From the NCBI GenBank assembly GCA_947176035.1, contig CAMWPJ010000004.1:1-41299 (forward strand): DNA of 41,299 nt, in the 5' to 3' direction. The notes beneath the pieces are model-generated. The model searched no databases, was not told where the DNA came from, and saw only the letters and a program-made list of their open reading frames with translations. Every line of letters starts with the position of its first letter. The stretch's first letter is position 1. Below, piece by piece: positions 18,596 to 28,130 of the stretch. The position numbers were made by a program, and so were the translations under genes. The stretch is from an uncultured Clostridia bacterium. GTDB lineage: Bacteria > Bacillota > Clostridia > Oscillospirales > Acutalibacteraceae.

Positions 18596-19951
18596 ATAGC
18601 AACAACAAAACGGTTAAAAAATCCACCTAAAACACACGAAGGAGTAGTATCACTGATTAGATACATTCTTAATCCGGACAAGACCGCTGATGAAAAGTGC
18701 TTATATGTTAATTCAATAAATTGTTCTGTTGTGAATACTGCAAACGAATTTAAAGCTGTACGAAATCAATGGCAAAAACACAATGGCAATTACGCTTATC
18801 ATTTTGAGCAATCTTTCAAACCGGGAGAAACTACTCCTGAAGAGTGTCATCAGTGTGGAGCAGAATTAGCGGAGGCTTTATTCGCACAATACGGCTATCA
18901 AGTTATATTTGCTACACATCTTGATAAAAAACATTTGCATAATCATTTTGTTGTCAATGCAGTTAATCCTGTTGATGGAAAAAAGCTCCAAACTGACCAC
19001 GAATTTATAAGGCGAATGCGTGCCGAAAATGACAGAATATGCAAAGCTCATAATTTATCTGTTATTTCAGAACCAAAAGGTAAAGGAAAATCTTATGGCG
19101 AATGGATAACTGATAAGAATGGTGGATTCACTTGGAGAGGAATGATACGTGATGATATAGATGATTTGATAGGTACTGCTACTTCAATCAAAGAATTATT
19201 TGATAATCTTACAAGTATTGGCTATGAAATAAATAGTGAAGGTAAATATATCAAACTCTCCCCACCGGGTACAAACACATTCTTTCGCTTGAATAAGCTC
19301 GGTAAAGGTTATTCTCTTGAGGAATTATCAGAACGGATAATAAAGCAATCCTTTCCATACTATAAACCTCAAGTAAATAAAAGCAATTCATATACCATAG
19401 CTCCGCTCATTATTGTTCAATATAAATTTAACGGTTCATTTTCAAATTTGAGAAAGCACAAAGGATTTCAAGGTATGTATTTGTATTATCTTATAAAATT
19501 ACGTAAATTCTTGAATTCATCATCAGCGTATAAAAAACGTATGCCTGCACAGATGAGAAAAGATTCATCTGTTGTTAATGAATTTGCAGAAGATTTACAA
19601 GTATTAAGTGATAATAATATTACAACTATTGAAGATTTAACTGCATTCTTTTCTAATTGCAATAATGAATTAAAATCTTTCTATGAGAAAAGAAATTTGT
19701 TAAATGAAAAACTTGTTGAATGTGACAATACTGAAGAGCTGAAAGTTATTCATAAGGAGGTAGAAAATGTAAAAGACAATATTTTACAATTAAAATCAAA
19801 AATACGGTCTGCTGAACGAATTTTTAAGCGATCTGAAACCGTAAATCAAACAATACAACAGATTAATAATATTCAGAAAGGAAGGAAAGAAGATGTCAGC
19901 AGAAGCAGAAGCAACCGATATTCTTGTGAGAATATCAATGGAAGGAGCTGA
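18596..19951 (+). CDS. MobA/MobL-type relaxase, apparent ATA start (track ORF starts at GTG 18731)
   Basis: In-frame upstream sequence IATTKRLKNPPKTHEGVVSLIRYILNPDKT carries the expected N-terminus; RBS GGAGGG at 18584-18589; His motif THLDKKHLHNHFVVNAV. Confidence 0.75.
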   Translation: MATTKRLKNPPKTHEGVVSLIRYILNPDKTADEKCLYVNSINCSVVNTANEFKAVRNQWQKHNGNYAYHFEQSFKPGETTPEECHQCGAELAEALFAQYGYQVIFATHLDKKHLHNHFVVNAVNPVDGKKLQTDHEFIRRMRAENDRICKAHNLSVISEPKGKGKSYGEWITDKNGGFTWRGMIRDDIDDLIGTATSIKELFDNLTSIGYEINSEGKYIKLSPPGTNTFFRLNKLGKGYSLEELSERIIKQSFPYYKPQVNKSNSYTIAPLIIVQYKFNGSFSNLRKHKGFQGMYLYYLIKLRKFLNSSSAYKKRMPAQMRKDSSVVNEFAEDLQVLSDNNITTIEDLTAFFSNCNNELKSFYEKRNLLNEKLVECDNTEELKVIHKEVENVKDNILQLKSKIRSAERIFKRSETVNQTIQQINNIQKGRKEDVSRSRSNRYSCENINGRS

Positions 19952-20888
19952 ACACTTTCTTAAGATAGCAGGTGCAGCTGCAGAGCGTGGACTTGCGTTT
20001 TTGTGTGCAGCATTAAAAGCATTTTATGAAAAAACACGTGGACAACAAAAATTAGGCGGTAAAATCAATGCCAGGTCATTCTTGGAAAACTTTACTTCAT
20101 CAAGTATATTTTCAATATCGAAAGCAGATATGAAAGTTCTTGAGCCTGAATTAAAGCGTTTACATATTCCATATATGCAGTATAAAACATCCAAAGATAT
20201 GAAATCTAATGGAAAAGTTGAAATATCTGTAAGACAAGAAGATGCAGAGCGTTTTGTCCGAATTGCTGAAAGCAAAGGCATTGCTGCAGTAGACGCATAC
20301 GATTTCAGTTGCGAAGAAATATCAGAGAACGCATATGAAGAATTATTGAATGAAGGAGCTGCAAAAGGTGTAGATTTTTATGTTACTCCTGAAGGAGTTG
20401 CAATAGTTAATGAAAGAAAAAACCCCTTGCCAGCTCTGACGGAAAACCGTTCCGTTCCGTCGGAGCAGCTCTCGAAAGCATCCAATACAGACGACTTCAA
20501 TTTTGATGCTTCAAAAGGTATTGATAAAAACCTTGCTGGAGCAAAGATTGAAGCCGCTCGAAGGGACGGCAGGCTTGTTCCAATTTCAGCTAATAAGGAT
20601 ACATTGTTGCAAAAAACAACATCAGATGGAGTTTTACTGAAAGTTCCTGGTACGAAAGGTAAGGAATACATTTTTGTTCCTAAAGGAGATATTGTTAATA
20701 TGAACGCTGATGGTGGATTAACAATAAGAGCAGACCTACGCCGTGATGAATCTTATCAAATTTTCTCTGCAGATAATCAGCCATTGAAAACAATGACCGG
20801 CAAAGAAATAAAAGAATCAAACAAATGGAATAAAGTTAATAATGCTAAATTGGCTGCACCTAAAATTCCGAAAAAAGGAGGTCGATAA
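19893..20888 (+). CDS. DUF3801 / PcfB-family conjugation protein
   Basis: EGAEHFLKIAGAAAERGLAFLCAALKAFYEKTRGQQKLGGKINARSF; gene order before VirD4; overlaps the relaxase 3' end. Confidence 0.65.
   Translation: MSAEAEATDILVRISMEGAEHFLKIAGAAAERGLAFLCAALKAFYEKTRGQQKLGGKINARSFLENFTSSSIFSISKADMKVLEPELKRLHIPYMQYKTSKDMKSNGKVEISVRQEDAERFVRIAESKGIAAVDAYDFSCEEISENAYEELLNEGAAKGVDFYVTPEGVAIVNERKNPLPALTENRSVPSEQLSKASNTDDFNFDASKGIDKNLAGAKIEAARRDGRLVPISANKDTLLQKTTSDGVLLKVPGTKGKEYIFVPKGDIVNMNADGGLTIRADLRRDESYQIFSADNQPLKTMTGKEIKESNKWNKVNNAKLAAPKIPKKGGR
20433..20466. repeat. GC-rich 12-bp stem hairpin inside the PcfB-like CDS
   Basis: GCTCTGACGGAA-AACCGTTCCG-TTCCGTCGGAGC (one T:G wobble). Confidence 0.6.
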
Positions 20889-20890
20889 CG

Positions 20891-21829
20891 TTGTCTGAAG
20901 AACTTACTATCGAAGAATTTCGGCAGCAGATGATTGCAAAGGAAAAGACTACTTTTACTATGCTTGATAATCAAACAAGTGAAATTATGAAAAGCGAATA
21001 TCTTTTTAAAGATTTGTTAGATATGCTTGCTCGTCACGTAACAACTTCTGTTAGCAATACTATTTTAGTTCAGGCACAGCTTCCTGATGCACAAGCAGTA
21101 ACCTCAAGTCCGGAATGGGAAAAAAGGCAATGTCCGGTAAAAAGAGATAATAATGGATATTTGCCGAAAGGTATTTATCAGATTGCGTATGACGGGCAAC
21201 GTACTGACGAGAACGGAGATGTACGTGCAAAGTATAAAATCTATAAGGGATATGATGCTTCTCAAACAACTGACCCTGTATCAGCAAAAAGTTTCATAAA
21301 TGATATACCGCCAAACAGTGTTTATTATGATGAACCTAATAAAATGCGTAATCTTGCATTATGTAATTCTTCACTGATTAAATGCATTGCATATAATCCT
21401 AAAAGTTTTATTGATGATAAAGAATACATATCTGATGATGACGGAGTTAAATATATTCCTGAAACAAAAACTGTTATTATAAAAAAAGTTTCAAGGGAAA
21501 CTTGGTTTCAGCAAGTTTGCTTTCAAATCGCACTTGGTATGTATCATCGCATTGATGGAACAGAATACTCTTATCAGAAGCGTTCGTTTGAAGCAATTAT
21601 TGTGGCATATGTTGTTAGCAGAAAAATGGGAGTAGATACTTCCTGCTTCCACTTCGATGTAACAGAGCTACCACAAAAGTATACTCCAAAACAATTCAGA
21701 AAAATGCTTGAGCAGACTTTGGAATTTGCTGATGATATTGTTTACAGAGCAAAAAACAAACTCAATGAATATAATGTTCCAAAATCGCAAAAAGCAGCAA
21801 TTGAAAAAAGAGAGGTGTATTTCCAATAG
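20891..21829 (+). CDS. ArdC/LtrC-like ICE protein (N-terminal ssDNA-binding-like region)
   Basis: TTG start after AAAAGGAGG; FKDLLDMLARHVTTSVSNTILVQAQLPDAQAVTSSPEWEKRQ resembles the ArdC-type N-terminus and the N-terminus of the giant polyprotein. Confidence 0.45.
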   Translation: MSEELTIEEFRQQMIAKEKTTFTMLDNQTSEIMKSEYLFKDLLDMLARHVTTSVSNTILVQAQLPDAQAVTSSPEWEKRQCPVKRDNNGYLPKGIYQIAYDGQRTDENGDVRAKYKIYKGYDASQTTDPVSAKSFINDIPPNSVYYDEPNKMRNLALCNSSLIKCIAYNPKSFIDDKEYISDDDGVKYIPETKTVIIKKVSRETWFQQVCFQIALGMYHRIDGTEYSYQKRSFEAIIVAYVVSRKMGVDTSCFHFDVTELPQKYTPKQFRKMLEQTLEFADDIVYRAKNKLNEYNVPKSQKAAIEKREVYFQ

Positions 21830-23754
21830 CATATCAAAGTCAAAAAGAAAGAAAAAAACCACTGTATATTTTTACAATTGTAGGCGTTCTGCCAGTTATT
21901 TATCTTGCAATACTGATTGCTCCATATATAGATAATGGTTTAATCGGACTTATTCAGAATTACGAAAAAATTGATTTAACGCAACCTATTTGGGTAGAAG
22001 GCACACTAAAAACAATTTTGGTGTGCCTTTTAATATACCTGTTAGGAATGATGATGTTTATAACCACACAAAAGCGCTATCATCGAAGCGGAATTGAACA
22101 CGGTAGTGCGGATTGGGCAGATGTTAATCAGCTTCAGAAGGAGTTCCACAGTAATTCTGATAAAAGAATTGTCTACTCTAAAAATTTCGCTATAGCCTTT
22201 GATAAAAAGGCTTTGTTTAAGCACAAAAGAAATTTAAACACATTAATCACCGGAGGTCCAGGTTCAGGTAAAACAACAGGCTATGTTTATCCCAATTTAT
22301 TGGAATTGTCAGCAAGTAATATTGTTCTTGATCCAAGCGGTGAAGTTTGCAGGAATACGGCAAAGTTTATGATTAAAAACGGATATAAGGTTAAAGTATT
22401 AAATCTGAAAGAACCAGAGTGTTCTTGGGGATATAATCCATTTGCTTATATCAATAACGATGATGATGTGCAGCGAATTGTTACAGCAATTTTTAAGGCA
22501 ACAACACCGCCGAACTCACAATCTCAAGACCCATTTTGGGATGAAGCAGGCAAAATGCTGTTATCTGCTTTAATGTATTTATTAGTTTATTTTGGTGCAG
22601 AAAATGAAAAAAACTTTCCGTATCTTATGGAACTAATCCGTGCTGGAAGAATTGAGGACAGTGAGGATGACACGCAGAAATCTGCTCTTGATATTTTATT
22701 TCAATCGATTGAAATGAAATATCCTGATCATCTTTGTGTTCGTTATTATAAAAATGCTACAAGTGGAGCAGGAAAAACAATGCAGTCTGTTCAAATAACA
22801 TTGCTTTCGAGGCTTCAGAAATTTGAACTTCCGTCTATATCAGGCATTATGCAAAAAGATGAACTTGAACTTGATAAAATCGGTGATGAACTTACTGTGT
22901 TATACTGCATTATTCCTGATGATGATACAAGTTATAATTTCATTATTTCATTGTTATATTTGCAATTATTTCAAGTCTTGTATCACAAAGCAGATACAGT
23001 TTATAAAGGTAGATTACCGAACTTTGTTCACTTTATAATGGATGAGTTTGCCAATATTCATACTCCTGATGATTTTCTTGGCATTTTGGGAACTTGCAGA
23101 AAAAGAAATATCGGTATTTCAATTATTCTGCAGAACCTATCTCAATTAAAAGCAAAATACAAAGAAGGATGGGAAAATATAATCGGACAATGTGACGAGT
23201 TCATTTATTTAGGCGGTAACGAAAGTTCTACTCACGAGTACATATCAAAAATGCTTGGTAAGGAAACAATCGATACAAAACATTACGGTAGAAGATACGG
23301 AATGCACGGCGATTCATCCGCTAATTTTCAAGATTTAGGTAGAGAACTTATGACTCCTGATGAGGTTAGAAAACTTTCATATGATTATGCAATTATAATT
23401 GTGAAAAATTCTCCGCCGCTCATTGACTGTAAAATCAATGCTTTTGAGTATAAAAAGGCTGCCGGAACGCCCATAGCTGGAGCTAAGGATATGGAATATT
23501 CTATTCCACTTCGTTCAGAACGCTTGAAAACAGTATCTGAAAATAAGACTGATACTGAAGATGAAAAGACCACTGATAATACTTTCGATGCTACTGCTGT
23601 AGGTGAACAAAAAGATGAAAATGGTCTTTTAGTTTCAATTGACGGAACAGCGGCAAACATATCTGATTATGATGTTGGTGAGTTGTTACAAGAATATGAA
23701 ATTGATGTTGATGAACTTGAAAAATTCATCGAACAATGCTTAATTGCAAAATAA
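21826..23754 (+). CDS. virD4: VirD4/TraG-type coupling protein, apparent ATA start (track ORF starts at ATG 22018)
   Basis: Walker A TGGPGSGKTTGYVYPN; DEFANIHTPDDF; QNLSQLKAKY. In-frame extension IAYQSQKERKKPLYIFTIVGVLPVIYLAILIAPYI supplies the expected N-terminal TM helix. Confidence 0.85.
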   Translation: MAYQSQKERKKPLYIFTIVGVLPVIYLAILIAPYIDNGLIGLIQNYEKIDLTQPIWVEGTLKTILVCLLIYLLGMMMFITTQKRYHRSGIEHGSADWADVNQLQKEFHSNSDKRIVYSKNFAIAFDKKALFKHKRNLNTLITGGPGSGKTTGYVYPNLLELSASNIVLDPSGEVCRNTAKFMIKNGYKVKVLNLKEPECSWGYNPFAYINNDDDVQRIVTAIFKATTPPNSQSQDPFWDEAGKMLLSALMYLLVYFGAENEKNFPYLMELIRAGRIEDSEDDTQKSALDILFQSIEMKYPDHLCVRYYKNATSGAGKTMQSVQITLLSRLQKFELPSISGIMQKDELELDKIGDELTVLYCIIPDDDTSYNFIISLLYLQLFQVLYHKADTVYKGRLPNFVHFIMDEFANIHTPDDFLGILGTCRKRNIGISIILQNLSQLKAKYKEGWENIIGQCDEFIYLGGNESSTHEYISKMLGKETIDTKHYGRRYGMHGDSSANFQDLGRELMTPDEVRKLSYDYAIIIVKNSPPLIDCKINAFEYKKAAGTPIAGAKDMEYSIPLRSERLKTVSENKTDTEDEKTTDNTFDATAVGEQKDENGLLVSIDGTAANISDYDVGELLQEYEIDVDELEKFIEQCLIAK

Positions 23755-23774
23755 GATAAGGATGGTATTTTATT

Positions 23775-24119
23775 ATGAAAAAATCTACATTAAGAAAACA
23801 ATTACAAAAAAGACGAGTTAAAAAATACATAAAAAATTGTATCGCATTTACAACAGCTTTTTTAGCAACATTATCAGTCTTTACAATGACAGCGTTCGCA
23901 GATGTTGTAACTGACCCTTTGAATAAAACAAATGACCTTCTGTTTGGAATATTAAGAACTGTTGGTATTGGTATTACAGGATATAATTTTTTTGAACTGT
24001 CTGCGGCGATTAAATCACACGATGGTGCACAAAAGGCACAGGCTTTTCTCGGAATTGCTTCTGGTCTGATTATCGTATTTATTAAGGAAATTCTTGGTAT
24101 AATTGGTGTTAGTGTATAA
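23775..24119 (+). CDS. Maff2 / VirB2-like small membrane protein with signal peptide
   Basis: Signal peptide ending AFA; two hydrophobic helices; position between VirD4 and VirB6-like genes. Confidence 0.6.
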   Translation: MKKSTLRKQLQKRRVKKYIKNCIAFTTAFLATLSVFTMTAFADVVTDPLNKTNDLLFGILRTVGIGITGYNFFELSAAIKSHDGAQKAQAFLGIASGLIIVFIKEILGIIGVSV

Positions 24120-24137
24120 AAATAAGGAGATATTATT

Positions 24138-24986
24138 ATGACACCTATTACAATGAATTTTTGGGGTGAAACAGCTCTCGATCAATTACAATCTGCACTT
24201 AACACCTGGAATGAAAAGTATAACAGTATTTTTGATATTCTTACTACCCCTCCTTCAGAATTTCAGGGAGGAGGTATTTGGAATACTGTATCGACAGTAA
24301 CAGGAATAATCAAAGGCACAGGTGTTTCGCTTATAATCTTATTCTTTCTGTATGGATTGTTTAAAACATCTGTAAGTATTCAGGATTTCAGAAGAAGTCC
24401 AAAACAAGTTATATTTTCTTTATTTAGGTTAGGAATAACACAATTTCTTGTTTTATATTCAACTGATGTTCTTATCAACATTATGATTATTGTTCAGAAT
24501 ATAATTGTCAAAATAAATGCGGCAGCCTTAACTGCAGATTTCCAAGTTCCTGATGATTTGAAAAATGCCCTTGAAAATGCAGATTGGGGTGCGGGTTTAG
24601 GTGCATTTGCAGCTTCGCTTATCGGTACTGCAGCTATATTCTTATTATCCATAATAATTTTAGTTGTTGTATATGGAAGATTTTTTAAAATATTTCTTTT
24701 ATCAGCTATTGCACCTATTCCTCTTGCGGGTTTTGCAAGTGAAACGACAGAATCTATTGGTATGAATTTTATGAAATCATACATTGGTGAATGTATGCGA
24801 GGAATTATTATTCTGGTAGCCTGTATGATATTTACTGCTTTTGCAGTAACTCCAACAGGATTGGATGCAAATACGCCTGGAGGAATGACTTGGGTATATG
24901 TAGGCGAAGTTATTATGCAGATGCTTTTACTTGTAATTGTAGTAAAAGCTTCAGAACGCCTTGTAAAAGAAATATTTGGATTTTAA
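24138..24986 (+). CDS. VirB6/TrbL-like polytopic conjugal transfer protein
   Basis: Multiple TM segments; SAIAPIPLAGFASETTESIGMNFMKSYIGECMRGIIILVAC typical of ICE VirB6-like proteins. Confidence 0.7.
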   Translation: MTPITMNFWGETALDQLQSALNTWNEKYNSIFDILTTPPSEFQGGGIWNTVSTVTGIIKGTGVSLIILFFLYGLFKTSVSIQDFRRSPKQVIFSLFRLGITQFLVLYSTDVLINIMIIVQNIIVKINAAALTADFQVPDDLKNALENADWGAGLGAFAASLIGTAAIFLLSIIILVVVYGRFFKIFLLSAIAPIPLAGFASETTESIGMNFMKSYIGECMRGIIILVACMIFTAFAVTPTGLDANTPGGMTWVYVGEVIMQMLLLVIVVKASERLVKEIFGF

Positions 24987-25004
24987 TAAAGGGAGGTAAA
25001 GACA

Positions 25005-25373
25005 ATGGAAATACAATTAAATAAAGATTTACAGAAATTTCAGGACAATGTTGTGTTAGGTCTTAATGCCCGACAAACTGTTTTTGGCGGTATAGGTGCA
25101 GGATTAGGTATAGCTGTATTTTTATTAGCATCAAAAAAAGGATTGACAGATGATATTTCATCAATTATTACTTCTGCTACTGTTGCTCCATTTGCTGCAC
25201 TTGGATTTGTCAATTATAATGGAATGACGTTTGAAAGGTTAGTAAAGGTATGGATAAAGCAATTTTTTCTTTGTCCGAAAAAAATAATTTCAAGACCTGA
25301 AAATCTTTTATATAAGCGTGATAAAGAAAAAATTGAAAAAGCAAAAGAAAAGGAGGCAAAACAATATGACTAA
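25005..25373 (+). CDS. PrgI-family membrane protein
   Basis: Short protein with two TM segments directly upstream of and overlapping virB4; KDLQKFQDNVVLGLNARQTVFGGIGAGLGI. Confidence 0.7.
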   Translation: MEIQLNKDLQKFQDNVVLGLNARQTVFGGIGAGLGIAVFLLASKKGLTDDISSIITSATVAPFAALGFVNYNGMTFERLVKVWIKQFFLCPKKIISRPENLLYKRDKEKIEKAKEKEAKQYD

Positions 25374-27735
25374 AACGCTTAAGAATGTTCGTAAAAATGA
25401 TAAGGAAAAACTCAAGTCAATTAAGTTTGTTCAGGATTCCATACCTCTTGAGCAGTTTTATGATGACGGTATATTTTTAATTCAATCAATACATAAAAAA
25501 CTCAATAAATATTCTGCCACATTTCAAATAAGAGATGTATCATATCTTACACTGTCAGATGAAATGCAAAGACAATTGTTCTTAGCTTGGGCAGCTGTAT
25601 TAAATGTTCTTGACCCTGGTGCAACAAATAAATTATCTGTTATTAAACATAAAATTGGTACTTCTACCATTGAACGCTTTAAAATGCACAATAAAAATCC
25701 AAATTATGCGGCATTGCAGAAAGAGTATAATAAAATCATCGCTCAAAAGGCTCTGCAGGGAAATGGGATGGTTCAGGAAGTGTATTTAACAATTTCTGTT
25801 AATAAAAAGGATTATCAGGCAGCACGAAATTTCTTTTTGCGTACCGTATCAACATTGCAAACGCAATTGGTCAAATTAGGTTCAGCTTGTGAAATGCTTA
25901 ATGGAAAAGCTCGCCTTGAACTACTTCACGATATTTACCGAGGTGATAAAGAAAATGAGCCTGAATTTGATTTAAGTCAAACTCTGATAAGAGGTTCATC
26001 GGCAAAAGACTTTATCGCACCTGAAAGTATGGAGTTTGAAAATGACTATTTCAAAATGGGTTCATTATATGGTCGAGCTCTTGTGCTGCATAATTATCCT
26101 ACATATCTCAAGGACAGTATTGTATCAGATTTATGTGACATTAACAGCAGATTGATTTGGAGTATGGATATTATTCCAGTTCCAACCGATGAAGCTGTTA
26201 ATGAAGCCGAAAAACGAGCTACATCTGTTGAAGCAAATATATCAAAATGGTTTCAAAAGCAGTATAACAATAAGAATTACGCTGCAGAACCACCATATGA
26301 TTTAAAGCAGCAGAGAGAACAGGCACAGGAATACCTGACTGATTTAACTGAACGTGACCAACACTTAATGTATGCTGTTGTAACTATGGTTCATTTTGCA
26401 GAAAGTAAACAACAGCTTGATGATGATACAGAAAGCATTATGGCAAGTGCAAGAACCGCTCGGTGCCGTCTTAACATACTTCGTTGGCAGCAGCTTGACG
26501 GTCTTAATACGGCACTTCCTTTAGGTGTAAGAAGAATAGAAGATATTATGACACTGACAACAGAAGGAATTGCCGGCTTTATTCCATTTAAATCAATGGA
26601 AATGCAGGAAGAAAACGGCTTTTGTTTCGGACAGAATCAGATTTCTAAAAATCTCATCACAATTAATCCGAAAAATAGACAATCATTTAATTCTGTTCTA
26701 CTTGGAGTACCCGGTTCAGGTAAATCTATGACGACCAAATGGCTTATACTTACCAAAATACTTGCTACTGCAGATGATCAACACGAAGTGATAATCATCG
26801 ACCCGGAAAGAGAATATGCTCCTCTTGTTAAGGAACTCGGTGGAGAAGTTGTTTATTTATCTGTAAACAGCAAAACACACATTAATGCTATGAGTGTATC
26901 TGCAGGATATGATAAATCAGATAATCCTATCACAACTAAAGCTGAATTTATGCTTTCACTGTGCGAACATCTTATGTATCCAACTGTAATAAATGCAAAG
27001 CATCGCTCATTAATTGACCGTTGCACAGATTTAGTATTGAGCGATTATGTGCGCAAGGGGTGTGAAGGAGTAGCTCCTACATTATTTAACTTTTATGAAT
27101 GTATGAAGGAACAGCCTGAACCTGAAGCACAGGATATTGCTTTATCAATTGAAATTTATGCCAAAGGTTCTCTTTCAACATTTGCTAATCAAACTAATGT
27201 AAATATTAAGAACAGAATTATATGCTTTGATATTCTTGAGCTTGGTGACAATCTTATGAGCATAGGAATGCTTGTTTTATTTGACCACATTCAAAACAGA
27301 ATGATTAAAAATCGTACAAAAGGCATTACCACTTCAGTTGTTAATGATGAGTTCTATATGATGTTCCAAAGAGAATTTACCTCAAATTTCTTTTATAAAA
27401 TGTGGAAACGTGGCAGGAAATACGGTGTTGATTATTCAGGTATTACTCAAAATACAGAGGATTTATTAAGAAGTCCTAATGGAAGAGCAATTCTTTCAAC
27501 AAGTGAATTGATAATTATGCTTAATCAGGCACCACTTGATAAGCAGCAATTATCAGAATTACTTAATTTATCTGAAAATCAAGAGGAATATATTGATAAT
27601 GCAAAAGAAGGTGCTGGACTTATAAAAATGGGTGGAACAATTGTACCGTTTGAAAATGATATTCCCAAAGATTCTAAAATATATAAACTGTTTACTACAA
27701 AATTAGGTGAAGCTATTTATGACAGCGGTGAGTGA
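25366..27735 (+). CDS. virB4: VirB4-type conjugation ATPase
   Basis: RBS AAAGGAGG before ATG 25366; Walker A LGVPGSGKSMTTKW; IIDPEREYAPLV; YSGITQNTEDLL. Confidence 0.9.
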   Translation: MTKTLKNVRKNDKEKLKSIKFVQDSIPLEQFYDDGIFLIQSIHKKLNKYSATFQIRDVSYLTLSDEMQRQLFLAWAAVLNVLDPGATNKLSVIKHKIGTSTIERFKMHNKNPNYAALQKEYNKIIAQKALQGNGMVQEVYLTISVNKKDYQAARNFFLRTVSTLQTQLVKLGSACEMLNGKARLELLHDIYRGDKENEPEFDLSQTLIRGSSAKDFIAPESMEFENDYFKMGSLYGRALVLHNYPTYLKDSIVSDLCDINSRLIWSMDIIPVPTDEAVNEAEKRATSVEANISKWFQKQYNNKNYAAEPPYDLKQQREQAQEYLTDLTERDQHLMYAVVTMVHFAESKQQLDDDTESIMASARTARCRLNILRWQQLDGLNTALPLGVRRIEDIMTLTTEGIAGFIPFKSMEMQEENGFCFGQNQISKNLITINPKNRQSFNSVLLGVPGSGKSMTTKWLILTKILATADDQHEVIIIDPEREYAPLVKELGGEVVYLSVNSKTHINAMSVSAGYDKSDNPITTKAEFMLSLCEHLMYPTVINAKHRSLIDRCTDLVLSDYVRKGCEGVAPTLFNFYECMKEQPEPEAQDIALSIEIYAKGSLSTFANQTNVNIKNRIICFDILELGDNLMSIGMLVLFDHIQNRMIKNRTKGITTSVVNDEFYMMFQREFTSNFFYKMWKRGRKYGVDYSGITQNTEDLLRSPNGRAILSTSELIIMLNQAPLDKQQLSELLNLSENQEEYIDNAKEGAGLIKMGGTIVPFENDIPKDSKIYKLFTTKLGEAIYDSGE

Positions 27736-28130
27736 TTTTAATGATTAGAGATATTAAAACTCGAAAAGTAACAAAGGGTACTATAAAAACGCTCAAGGGA
27801 ACAATAAAAACATTTGATAATACTGTACGAACCTTGATAAGCAGCAATTATCAGAATTACTTAATTTATCTGAAAATCAAGAGGAATATATTGATAATGC
27901 AAAAGAAGGTGCTGGACTTATAAAAATGGGTGGAACAATTGTACCGTTTGAAAATGATATTCCCAAAGATTCTAAAATATATAAACTGTTTACTACAAAA
28001 TTAGGTGAAGCTATTTATGACAGCGGTGAGTGATTTTAATGATTAGAGATATTAAAACTCGAAAAGTAACAAAGGGTACTATAAAAACGCTCAAGGGAAC
28101 AATAAAAACATTTGATAATACTGTACGAAC
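27535..28130 (+). repeat. Perfect tandem duplication, two copies of a 298-bp unit (27535-27832 and 27833-28130)
   Basis: Base-by-base identity at a 298-nt offset from 27535 to 27833; left mismatch at 27534/27832, right mismatch at 27834/28132. Confidence 0.95.
27741..27923 (+). pseudogene. Truncated duplicate 5' end of the M23 peptidase gene
   Basis: MIRDIKTRKVTKGTIKTLKGTIKTFDNTVRT is identical to the N-terminus of the gene at 28039, then runs into the duplicated virB4 tail out of frame. Confidence 0.85.
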
